The notes under the pieces were generated by a model. It was not told the DNA's origin, did not search any database, and saw nothing but the letters and a program-made list of their open reading frames with translations. Below, piece after piece: positions 1 to 5,722 of a stretch of DNA of 7,739 bases. Location: the NCBI GenBank assembly GCA_002427975.1, contig DIZT01000279.1:2851-10589 (forward strand), read 5' to 3'. The position numbers and the translations under genes were made by a program. Each line of letters starts with the position of its first letter. Position 1 is the first letter of the stretch. This stretch comes from Micrococcaceae bacterium UBA6021 (GTDB taxonomy: Bacteria > Actinomycetota > Actinomycetes > Actinomycetales > Micrococcaceae).

Positions 1-851
1 GCTGCATCCCACACCTCCCGGCGCTGGTTCCATAGAAGAAAGACGACAATAACAACGAGCGGTATCCAGTCCCGCAAGAGGATCAGTTGGCTGAATTGGG
101 CTGCGGCGCCTTGTGCCATTCCCAGCAACAGCCCTCCGATCAGTGCGAGGTCCAGTCGTTTGAACCCGCCAAGCAGGGCGGCCGCCGAGGCAGAAATCAC
201 CAGCATCGAAAGAGATACGGCATCGCTGGTCTGGGTGGGGGCGACAACGGCGATAGCTATGCCGACGATGATGCCTGTTACGGCCCATACACCGATGGCA
301 AGCGGCTTGACCGGCACCCCCAACAGTTCGGCGGCAACAGGCCGGTCCGCGATGGCCCTGAGTTTTACGCCAATGGAAGTCTTGCGCAGCACCAGTTTCG
401 CCGCGATGGCAACGACCACGGCGAGTATCACCATGACGACAGTGACCTGACTGATTACGACGCCCTCGAAAGTGAAGGCAGGTCCGGAGAAGAGAGCACG
501 GAACGTCTTGGGCTTTGTGCCGAACAAAATAAAGGAAATGGAAACCAGGAGCAGGAGCGCCGCCACGGTCACGGCGGAGCGTGCACTCACGGATGCTTCT
601 GGCAACCAGGTGGCGATAATCCATCCCAGCGCGGCTGAAATCACTGCACCAGAGATTATCCCCAAGGCGATCGCGGGCACTTGGGGAATGCCCATCCCTG
701 CAAACGAAACGGCAAGGAAGGCCCCGAACATGCCGATGGCGGCCTGTGAGAAGTTGATGACCCGCACTAACTGGGCCATGAGCGTAAGGCAGACTGCGAT
801 AACGGCGTAGACGCCGCCAGCGGCAAGACCTGCGAATGCACCCTGAAGCAT
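1..851 (-). CDS. livH: Branched-chain amino acid-type ABC transporter permease (LivH family), C-terminus beyond the left edge
   Basis: This is the membrane permease of a HAAT-family (Liv-type) ABC importer, which with a second permease, two ATPases and a solute receptor moves amino acids or related small polar compounds into the cell. My reading from the ATG at 849-851 gives 283 open codons to the window edge without a stop, close to the usual LivH length of about 290-300, so only the C-terminus is missing. The N-terminus reads MLQGAFAGLAAGGVYAVIA, followed by INFSQAAIGMFGAF, the classic LivH opening (GxxYAL..INF.....M.GA). Several strongly hydrophobic segments follow. A cytoplasmic loop with LRAIADRPVAAELLGV matches the conserved LivH coupling-loop region. 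The start is supported by GAGGAGG on the minus strand at 859-865, seven bases upstream. It lies 100 bp downstream of the receptor gene on the same strand. The other subunits would be expected beyond the left edge. Liv-type transporters often carry substrates other than branched-chain amino acids, so the substrate is open. Confidence 0.9.
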   Translation of the reverse strand, partial: MLQGAFAGLAAGGVYAVIAVCLTLMAQLVRVINFSQAAIGMFGAFLAVSFAGMGIPQVPAIALGIISGAVISAALGWIIATWLPEASVSARSAVTVAALLLLVSISFILFGTKPKTFRALFSGPAFTFEGVVISQVTVVMVILAVVVAIAAKLVLRKTSIGVKLRAIADRPVAAELLGVPVKPLAIGVWAVTGIIVGIAIAVVAPTQTSDAVSLSMLVISASAAALLGGFKRLDLALIGGLLLGMAQGAAAQFSQLILLRDWIPLVVIVVFLLWNQRREVWDA

Positions 852-858
852 TGCAATG

Positions 859-865
859 CCTCCTC
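859..865 (-). promoter_or_regulatory. Strong Shine-Dalgarno site of the livH-type permease
   Basis: The minus strand reads GAGGAGG here, with a seven-base spacer to the ATG at 849-851. It is close to the ideal anti-16S complement and fixes the permease start. It is stronger than the site of the upstream receptor gene, which may help offset any transcript loss at the intervening hairpin. Confidence 0.8.
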
Positions 866-898
866 AGGAAGTTCGAAAACGAATGGAAATTTGGGGTA

Positions 899-934
899 AA
901 AGGACGGGCGGGCGGGGCAGCAGCACCGCCCGCC
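899..934 (-). terminator. GC-rich hairpin with short U tract between receptor and permease genes
   Basis: On the minus strand GGCGGGCGG (926-934) can pair perfectly with CCGCCCGCC (907-915) around a ten-base loop, and a T-run (TCCTTTT) follows a few bases later. It begins 17 bases after the receptor stop codon. This looks like an intrinsic terminator or attenuator. Since the permease on the same strand has no other evident promoter in the 100-bp gap, partial read-through giving more receptor than permease is the likely role (inference). Confidence 0.6.
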
Positions 935-951
935 GGACTCTTGGGCAGGAA

Positions 952-2136
952 CTACTTTGCAAGCACCCAGTCCTCGGCCGCGCTCTCCCAGGTTGTGGAT
1001 CCTGGACGGATTGTGATTGGCCAACCCGCAGTGTTGGAGGAGTGGCTGTCACCATCACCGAAGATGTACGGGGTTCCTGTCATCGCGTTCTCGGACGGTT
1101 TCGTTTGGGCCTTGAACGCGGCGGCTACCGTCCCGTGTGTAATGTCGCCCTGGATGGACTTGAGCGTTTCGAGAAAATGGGTTGCAGCCAGGTAACCGCC
1201 CTGACCGAAGGAGGTCAGCGGAATGTTGTTCTTTTCCATGAGGGCCCTCCAGTCGTCGTTCGCGGCGATCCCATCAACGGTGTAGGGGGCGAACTCCGCA
1301 GGCACATAGACACCCTTACCGACAAAGCCTGCCGCCTGGGCGAACTGCTCCGAGTAGGTGGAAGTCAGGAACAGGAAAGTCATGTCTTTCATGCCCTGGG
1401 CCTCAGCCGCCTTCAACACCCCACTCGCATCAGGTTCGACGCCATTGGAAAATATGGCGTCGCAGCCGGCTTCCTTGGCTTTGACCACATAAGGGGTGTA
1501 ATCCGGGGCACCATAGGGGACTGTGTCGTCCAGCATTGCGAAGTCCTTACCTGTCGCCTTGGTCCACGAGTCAAAGGCCTTTTGATAGGCCGGTCGAGTG
1601 GATCCGGCGATTTCCAGGAGCCCGCAGATCTTCTTCAGCCCCAGTTTTTCACTGCCGTAGGTAAGTGTGAGCTGAGTGTCCAGGTAGGGTCCGGCGTTAA
1701 CCGGCGAGATGTTCGGGGTAGTGAAGCAGTAGGGGTCCACTCCGGTGCCTTGGACAGAGACCAAGCCTTCCTGCTCGTAGTACTTGGAGTTGACCTCGCA
1801 GTCCAGGAGGCTGGCCGAACCAACTAACGCCACGGCGCCCTTGCCAACGGCATCACGGGCGGCCGCCGTGGCCGCCGCCGGGTCGCTCTTGTCATCGAGT
1901 ACCTCGTACTGGATGGGCCTGCCGTTCAGGCCGCCGTCGGCATTGAACTTGTCGAAGACCGCCTTGGCTGCCTGCGACGCTTCCGCGAACGTAACCGGGC
2001 CGCTGAGCGCGTTGACTGAGGCCACGACGATCGGCTCCCCTGTCGCGGTCGAGCCTGTTGCACTACCTCCGCAGGCTGTTAGTGCCATCAGGCAGACGGC
2101 GCTGATGGCTGTTGCTGCCAGTGTTTTCTTGCTCAT
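952..2136 (-). CDS. Liv-type ABC transporter substrate-binding lipoprotein (Peripla_BP_6 family)
   Basis: This is the extracellular, lipid-anchored solute receptor of the ABC importer. The 394-residue length is normal for the family. The N-terminus has a lysine pair (SKK), a hydrophobic stretch and the lipobox LTAC, so Cys22 would be the lipidated first residue of the mature protein, followed by a Gly/Ser/Thr linker (GGSATGS). The type I periplasmic-binding fold then starts with EPIVVASVNALSGP and continues with FNADGGLNGRPIQYEVLDDKSDP, a hallmark of LivJ/LivK-like receptors. An in-frame GTG eight codons upstream (2158-2160) is possible, but the ATG at 2134-2136 is preferred because GAGGGAAAG (minus strand, 2143-2151) lies six bases before it and because it gives a clean signal peptide. 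The gene is divergent from the AraC-type regulator across a repeat-rich control region, suggesting control by that protein. The ligand cannot be predicted from the sequence alone; branched-chain amino acids are only the default. Confidence 0.9.
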   Translation of the reverse strand: MSKKTLAATAISAVCLMALTACGGSATGSTATGEPIVVASVNALSGPVTFAEASQAAKAVFDKFNADGGLNGRPIQYEVLDDKSDPAAATAAARDAVGKGAVALVGSASLLDCEVNSKYYEQEGLVSVQGTGVDPYCFTTPNISPVNAGPYLDTQLTLTYGSEKLGLKKICGLLEIAGSTRPAYQKAFDSWTKATGKDFAMLDDTVPYGAPDYTPYVVKAKEAGCDAIFSNGVEPDASGVLKAAEAQGMKDMTFLFLTSTYSEQFAQAAGFVGKGVYVPAEFAPYTVDGIAANDDWRALMEKNNIPLTSFGQGGYLAATHFLETLKSIQGDITHGTVAAAFKAQTKPSENAMTGTPYIFGDGDSHSSNTAGWPITIRPGSTTWESAAEDWVLAK

Positions 2137-2162
2137 GTGGAACTTTCCCTCTCGCGTCACGG

Positions 2163-2180
2163 ACGGACGTCGATGTCCGT
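2163..2180. promoter_or_regulatory. Short dyad upstream of the receptor gene
   Basis: ACGGAC is followed after six bases by its reverse complement GTCCGT. The centre lies about 36 bp upstream of the receptor ATG, just before the ribosome binding site, so it could be an operator or a leader hairpin. Six-base arms in GC-rich DNA are common by chance, so this is tentative. Confidence 0.3.
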
Positions 2181-2358
2181 TCGCCGTACTCGGGTTTCCC
2201 CGAAAAGACTTGCTGGTGCTAACTTACGGATCGGCACGTACCCGCGCGTTGTCGAAATAGGCATGCCACTTGTCAGATTGCGAAGAACTTTGTTGGGGTC
2301 CTGAGGCAATGTAGATTGCTGAACCAGCGGACGGCCGGTGCTCAGGGATGGCGGATCA

Positions 2359-2407
2359 CAGCGTGGACTGTGCAGGCGTCACGCTGCTGGGATGCAGTCA
2401 GCGTGAC
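2359..2407. promoter_or_regulatory. Candidate AraC-type operator: 9-bp inverted repeat plus a third half-site
   Basis: GTCACGCTG (2378-2386) and CAGCGTGAC (2399-2407) form a perfect 9-bp inverted repeat with a 12-bp spacer, so the arm centres are 21 bp apart, two helical turns. A third copy of the core, CAGCGTG followed by GA, starts at 2359, exactly 40 bp upstream of and in the same orientation as the right arm. The right arm overlaps the proposed -35 of the regulator gene. Repeated half-sites on one helical face next to an AraC-family gene are typical of a self-regulated divergent promoter region. Binding by this regulator is an inference. Confidence 0.55.
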
Positions 2408-2430
2408 TTTTCCCGAAAAGTGCCTAAAAT
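2403..2430 (+). promoter_or_regulatory. Candidate promoter of the AraC-type regulator
   Basis: GTGACT (2403-2408) resembles a -35 box at four positions. TAAAAT (2425-2430) matches the -10 consensus at five of six, with a 16-bp spacer. The -35 overlaps the right arm of the inverted repeat and the spacer holds the palindrome at 2406-2421, so bound protein would contact RNA polymerase. Transcription would start near 2437, leaving a leader of about 80 bases. Confidence 0.45.
2406..2421. promoter_or_regulatory. Perfect palindrome ACTTTT-CCCG-AAAAGT
   Basis: Six-base arms flank a four-base centre within the proposed promoter spacer of the regulator. A near copy of its core, differing at one of 13 positions, lies at 2195-2207, closer to the receptor gene. 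It is a possible binding site for a second regulator, distinct from the CAGCGTGAC repeats. Confidence 0.4.
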
Positions 2431-2516
2431 GTTATCCGTATCACAGGCATTGTCTTTTGGCATATTCTCATCGGCCCCCAATGGGGAGGGTCAGGCGATG
2501 AAGAGAAGAGAGCAAA

Positions 2517-3470
2517 GTGGCACTCGCACTATCATCGCGGCAAGAAGTCGCTACGGCGGAAGCACCGGACTTCGATTCCTGGCGCGAACTCGTCACTCAG
2601 TCGTTTGTCCCACTGGACGTCACGTGTGACAGCAAGGACAACTTCCATGGCAGGATGCGTTCGCGCTCCATGGGAGACGTGTCCGCAGTGGAAGTTTCAG
2701 CCGACGGCCATCACGTCCTGCGGAAGCCATCCCTGATTCGGGAATCTGACGGTCACTACTTCAAATTGAGCATCATGCTCGCTGGCTCCGGACTTCTGAT
2801 CCAGGACAACAGGGAAGCCCTGCTGCTGCCAGGAGACATCGCTGTTTATGACACCCAGCGCCCATACACGCTGGCCTTCGACGATACGTTTCGATGCCTG
2901 GTGCTCATGTTTCCGCCACATCTGATGGACCTGCCAGTCAGCTCAGTGGGTCAACTCACGGCCGTCAGGATGGGCAGAGACGAACGGCTGGGCCGGGTTA
3001 TCAGTCCGTTCCTAGTAGAAATCGCGCGTAACCTCGATCAATTCTCGGATGCCATTGGCACGAGATTGGCGTACAACGCCGTGGACCTCGTCACCACGAT
3101 GTTCTCCTCAGAGCTGGATCTGTCCAAAGGGCCGGCCAGCAATCCGAGAGCTGAGCTCATGGTTCGGATTCGGGCTTTCATCGAGGCCAATCTGGGCGAT
3201 TCGGATCTGAATCTGGCCACAGTGGCGGCGGCTCATTTCATCTCAACCCGCTATCTTCACAACCTTTTTCATGAGGAAAACGAATCGGCAGCCAACTGGA
3301 TCCGTAACAGACGGCTCGAGCGCTGCCGGAGGGAGCTAAAGGACCCAGTACATTCCCATCGCTCGATCAGCTCGATCGCCGCAAAATGGGGCTTCACCGA
3401 TGCCGCCCACTTCAGCCGCCTTTTCCGAACCGCATTTGGCGAGACACCAAGCAACTACCGCGAGCGATAG
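2517..3470 (+). CDS. AraC/XylS-family transcriptional regulator with an AraC_binding_2-like sensor domain
   Basis: A 317-residue DNA-binding regulator. The N-terminal half (about residues 19-200) has the features of the AraC_binding_2 type sensor seen in FeaR-like proteins: FDSWRELVTQSFVPLDV, then HYFKLSIMLAGSGLLIQDNR, LLLPGDIAVYDTQRPYTLAFDD and CLVLMFPP. The C-terminal ~90 residues form the double helix-turn-helix of AraC proteins. The first helix pair is around LATVAAAHFISTRYLHNLF and the second around SISSIAAKWGFTDAAHFSRLF, followed by the family ending GETPSNYR. The start is a GTG. An in-frame TGA at 2499-2501 leaves it as the earliest practical start, and the ribosome site (GAGAAGAGAG-like) is weak, consistent with low expression. 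It is divergent from the transporter and 163 bp upstream of the GMC dehydrogenase on the same strand, so it most likely controls one or both, and possibly the convergent aldehyde dehydrogenase. The inducer is unknown. Confidence 0.9.
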   Translation: MALALSSRQEVATAEAPDFDSWRELVTQSFVPLDVTCDSKDNFHGRMRSRSMGDVSAVEVSADGHHVLRKPSLIRESDGHYFKLSIMLAGSGLLIQDNREALLLPGDIAVYDTQRPYTLAFDDTFRCLVLMFPPHLMDLPVSSVGQLTAVRMGRDERLGRVISPFLVEIARNLDQFSDAIGTRLAYNAVDLVTTMFSSELDLSKGPASNPRAELMVRIRAFIEANLGDSDLNLATVAAAHFISTRYLHNLFHEENESAANWIRNRRLERCRRELKDPVHSHRSISSIAAKWGFTDAAHFSRLFRTAFGETPSNYRER

Positions 3471-3478
3471 GAACGGCC

Positions 3479-3496
3479 TCCGGGCCCCAACCCGGA
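3479..3496 (+). terminator. Weak hairpin after the regulator gene
   Basis: TCCGGG and CCCGGA form a 6-bp stem with a six-base loop, eight bases after the regulator stop codon. No U tract follows, so it is at best a weak actinobacterial-type terminator. Read-through into the dehydrogenase gene cannot be excluded. Confidence 0.3.
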
Positions 3497-3581
3497 CCAC
3501 CTGCGCTGGCTGCTGATACAAGCGTGCGCTCATGTCCTATGGGTACTGCACTCGCGTCCATGGCAACGCGGCTCATTCGGA

Positions 3582-3591
3582 TCAATATTGA
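3582..3591. promoter_or_regulatory. AT-rich palindrome upstream of the GMC dehydrogenase
   Basis: TCAATATTGA is a perfect 10-bp palindrome, about 43 bases upstream of the dehydrogenase start, and stands out as AT-rich in a GC-rich stretch. It could be part of the gene's own promoter or operator. I found no convincing -35/-10 pair. A partial AGCGTG half-site at 3521-3526 recalls the divergent-region operator but is too short to call. Confidence 0.3.
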
Positions 3592-3633
3592 AGGGAGCGC
3601 CATTGCTGTAAGGCGTAATACCGTGAAAGGTCA

Positions 3634-5226
3634 ATGATGACGAATACTTCCTTTGATTTCATCGTGGTCGGTGCCGGATCCGCCGGATCCGTTCTCGCCC
3701 GTCGACTTGTAGATAACGGCAAGAAAGTCGCCGTACTGGAAGCGGGCGGTGAAGATAGCAATCCGATGATCGCAGCCCTCACCTCCTTGGCAGGGCTGTG
3801 GCATGGGCCCGAGGACTGGGACTACTTCACCACCGAGCAAGAGCACTGCTCCGGACGCAGGCTCCATCTGCCACGCGGGAAGGTCCTTGGAGGATCCCAT
3901 GCCCTCAATGCCGCCATCTGGGTCCGTGGCGCGAAGCAGGACTATGACAACTGGGCATACATTGGCAACCCTGGTTGGTCCTGGGAAGACGTACTCCCGG
4001 TGTTCAAGGAAATCGAGAACTATGACGGGGGAGCCTCGGAGACCCGGGGCGGGTCTGGTCTGCTGGACGTAGTGAAGGGATTCCCAATGAATCCCGTGCA
4101 GGACTCCATCCTCGAAGCCGCCCAGGAAATCGGCATCAAACTCAACGAGGACTACAACAGCGGCGACGTCGAGGGCGTTTCCAAAATGCAGCTGAACATC
4201 CGCGACGGCAAGCGGTTCAACACCTGGCACGCCTACCTCAAGCCAATAGTTGGCCATGAGAATCTCCACCTGGTTACTGGGGCCCACGTCCGGCGCCTGG
4301 TAATTGAGGCAGGCACCGTCACCGGCGTCGAGTATGAGAAGGATGGGACGCTGCACACGCTTGAGGCGACCGACACCGTCCTGACGGCCGGCGCGCTCAA
4401 CTCTCCGGAGTTGCTGTTGCGCTCCGGCGTGGGCCCGGCGGAGGAACTGCGCCTCGTGGGCGTGGAACCTGTCCATGACCTTCCCGGGGTGGGCAGGAAT
4501 CTTCAGGATCACTTGCTTTCCCCTGTCATTTACACCACCACAAAGAGGGGAGTCCCCTTCCCCGAAGTCGGGCCGGCCGAGACGCATCTGTTCTGGAAGA
4601 GCGAACCGGACATGGCGGTACCGGACACACAGCCCATCCACTTCTCCTTCCCGATGTACGATCCCGAATGGATGGAAGGTCCGGAAAACGGATTCACGCT
4701 CATGGCCGGTCTCGTCAGGCCCGTAAGCCGCGGCGCCGTCAAACTCTCGGGCCCTGCCCTCGAGGACCCTCTGCTGATTGATCTGGGTGCCTTGCGTGAG
4801 GAGCAGGACGTGAAAGCCCTTGTTGCCTCAGTCCGGCAGTGCCGTGAGCTTGGGCGTGCACAGGCGCTGGCCCAGTGGGGTGCCGTCGAGCTCTACCCAG
4901 GACCCCAGGTGTCCGATGATGAGCTCGAAGACTACGTCCGCAGGACCGTGATCACGTACCACCACCAGGTGGGAACCTGCAAAATGGGCGTGGATGTCGA
5001 CGCCGTCGTTGACCCGCGGACCTTAAGGGTGCGAGGGCTGGCGGGGATCCGTGTGGCGGACGCCTCTGTGATGCCGCTGGTGCCAACGGGCAACACGAAT
5101 GCACCGGCGATTATGATTGCAGAGCGGGCTGCGAAGTTTATTAAGGCCGAACGAAGCGGCCATACTGAGGACGACAGTGGTCTTGCTCTGGGAAGAAACC
5201 ACGACAACTTCGTGGGAGCGCCGTGA
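3634..5226 (+). CDS. GMC-family FAD-dependent oxidoreductase (choline/alcohol dehydrogenase-like)
   Basis: This is a 530-residue flavoenzyme of the glucose-methanol-choline family, which oxidises an alcohol to an aldehyde; the length is typical. The FAD-binding Rossmann motif is GAGSAGSVLARRL at residues 13-25, with the ribose-binding acid at Glu36 (VLEAGG). GMC signature 1 is RGKVLGGSHALNAAIWVRG (81-99), and signature 2 is seen in TAGALNSPELLLRSGVGP. The C-terminal catalytic pair is His444 (in HHQVGTCKMG) and Asn487 (in GNTNAPAIMIAERAA). In my recalled alignment with Arthrobacter choline oxidase, Leu91 sits where that enzyme has its FAD-linking His99, so the flavin is probably non-covalent and the enzyme more like a dehydrogenase than an oxidase. 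GAAAGG at 3625-3630 is spaced better for the second ATG (3637) than for the first. There is no signal peptide, so it is cytoplasmic. It sits downstream of the AraC-type gene and faces an aldehyde dehydrogenase. The alcohol substrate is not decidable here, so no betA symbol is given. Confidence 0.92.
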   Translation: MMTNTSFDFIVVGAGSAGSVLARRLVDNGKKVAVLEAGGEDSNPMIAALTSLAGLWHGPEDWDYFTTEQEHCSGRRLHLPRGKVLGGSHALNAAIWVRGAKQDYDNWAYIGNPGWSWEDVLPVFKEIENYDGGASETRGGSGLLDVVKGFPMNPVQDSILEAAQEIGIKLNEDYNSGDVEGVSKMQLNIRDGKRFNTWHAYLKPIVGHENLHLVTGAHVRRLVIEAGTVTGVEYEKDGTLHTLEATDTVLTAGALNSPELLLRSGVGPAEELRLVGVEPVHDLPGVGRNLQDHLLSPVIYTTTKRGVPFPEVGPAETHLFWKSEPDMAVPDTQPIHFSFPMYDPEWMEGPENGFTLMAGLVRPVSRGAVKLSGPALEDPLLIDLGALREEQDVKALVASVRQCRELGRAQALAQWGAVELYPGPQVSDDELEDYVRRTVITYHHQVGTCKMGVDVDAVVDPRTLRVRGLAGIRVADASVMPLVPTGNTNAPAIMIAERAAKFIKAERSGHTEDDSGLALGRNHDNFVGAP

Positions 5227-5254
5227 GTGCGGGCTGACTCTGGCTACAACATTC

Positions 5255-5297
5255 AAGAGGCGATGCCCCCTCACCTATGGGGGGCATCGCCTCTTTT
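5255..5297 (+). terminator. Strong intrinsic terminator of the GMC dehydrogenase gene
   Basis: AAGAGGCGATGCCCCC (5255-5270) pairs perfectly over 16 bases with the segment at 5280-5295, with a nine-base loop and TTTT at the end. It begins 28 bases after the dehydrogenase stop codon. On the minus strand the stem is equally strong but its U tract is poorer. It also directly abuts the stop codon of the short-chain dehydrogenase relic, so it may once have served both genes. Confidence 0.9.
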
Positions 5298-5362
5298 CAG
5301 AAAGCGGTATAGCCCCCGTCCACGGGAGCCACAACGTTTGTCGCGGATGTTCCGAGGCGCCC
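5297..5362 (-). pseudogene. 3' relic of a short-chain dehydrogenase/reductase (SDR) gene
   Basis: On the minus strand, the frame ending at the TGA at 5297-5299 reads GRLGTSATNVVAPVDGGYTAF. The run NVVAPVDGGYTAF matches the usual SDR C-terminus (..TGxxxxVDGGYTA). Only about 21 codons look like an SDR. Further upstream the frame meets a TGA, and the opposite strand begins to encode a different protein remnant. The preceding GRLGT resembles the SDR segment (GRxGTPEE) that normally lies about 30 residues earlier, so an internal deletion is also possible. With no start, cofactor motif or catalytic Tyr-Lys, it cannot be functional. Family assignment rests on a short stretch. Confidence 0.6.
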
Positions 5363-5633
5363 ATTCGTCCCTCGCAGGCTTCATGACCGAGCACGCACAC
5401 TCCATGCTCGTCGCCGACCCTACAGACCAGAACCTGGCCTCTGCCTTGCCGATCGGCAAACGCCTCAAGTCAGCGCCAAATGTGCGGGTTGGAGAAACCA
5501 ATCCAGTGACGTGGGCCACAATCGCAGCGGACGGCCGGTGTCGCATTTACGTCTTCGCCGACTAGGCCTTGCCCGGAACGGCAGCATCGACATCGGCTCC
5601 GTCCGCTATTTCGAGCCGCAATTGTTGGCGTGA
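5347..5633 (+). pseudogene. C-terminal relic of a phenol-2-monooxygenase/3-hydroxybenzoate-hydroxylase-like flavoprotein
   Basis: One plus-strand frame to the TAG at 5563-5565 reads, near its end, LASALPIGKRLKSAPNVRV and then TIAADGRCRIYVFAD. This resembles the thioredoxin-like C-terminal domain of phenol 2-monooxygenase and 3-hydroxybenzoate 4-monooxygenase relatives (pattern: ..G.R..SAPV.RL.D..PV.LGH...ADGRWR.Y.FAD). The N-terminal FAD-binding region is absent: upstream of about 5347 the same frame runs back through the terminator hairpin with no family features. After the TAG the same frame gives ALPGTAA, and a shifted frame gives SIDIGSVRYFEPQLLA before a TGA at 5631-5633, which may be a frameshifted remainder (weak). 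The Trp of the ADGRW motif is Cys here. Aromatic hydroxylases of this kind belong to ring-degradation pathways, so an aromatic catabolic gene may once have stood here. Confidence 0.55.
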
Positions 5634-5685
5634 AAAGGCGCCGTTGCCGCCATCCTGCCTACCCCCGCAGCTTGGCCTGCCCTAG

Positions 5686-5720
5686 TACCGGGTCCTCCCT
5701 CATAGGGGGAGGACCCGGTA
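5686..5720 (-). terminator. U-less (I-shaped) hairpin terminator of the aldehyde dehydrogenase gene
   Basis: Fourteen uninterrupted base pairs join 5686-5699 with 5707-5720 around a seven-base loop. The hairpin starts two bases after the aldehyde dehydrogenase stop codon on the minus strand. No U tract follows on either strand, a form common in actinobacteria. It also blocks plus-strand read-through toward the dehydrogenase. Confidence 0.75.
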
Positions 5721-5722
5721 GG

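Larger units (their letters stand above)
2137..2516. other. Divergent intergenic control region between receptor gene and AraC-type regulator
   Basis: These 380 bases separate two divergent genes and I find no convincing coding sequence in them. They hold a short dyad close to the receptor gene (2163-2180), two near-identical TTTYCCCGAAAAG motifs (2195-2207 and 2408-2420), a 9-bp inverted repeat with an extra half-site (2359-2407), a palindrome (2406-2421) and a promoter-like pair for the regulator (2403-2430). A clear -10/-35 pair for the minus-strand receptor gene was not found. Confidence 0.7.

Noticed and set aside
856..1827. 323-codon plus-strand open frame opposite the receptor gene
   Set aside because: It is antisense to the lipoprotein gene, has no domain features, and overlaps the intergenic hairpin.
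2137..2160. GTG start eight codons upstream of the chosen receptor start
   Set aside because: It has no ribosome site and would put MTREGKFH before an otherwise standard lipoprotein signal peptide.
2475..2490. CCCC-AAT-GGGG mini palindrome upstream of the regulator
   Set aside because: Four-base arms made only of C and G are expected by chance; no support as an operator.
3666..3695. Tandem GGATCC-containing repeat near the start of the GMC gene
   Set aside because: It simply encodes the GSAGS part of the FAD-binding glycine motif and is under coding constraint.
3631..4641. 336-codon minus-strand open frame opposite the GMC dehydrogenase
   Set aside because: It lies fully antisense to a gene with clear motifs and its translation shows no recognisable domain; long antisense frames are common in GC-rich DNA.
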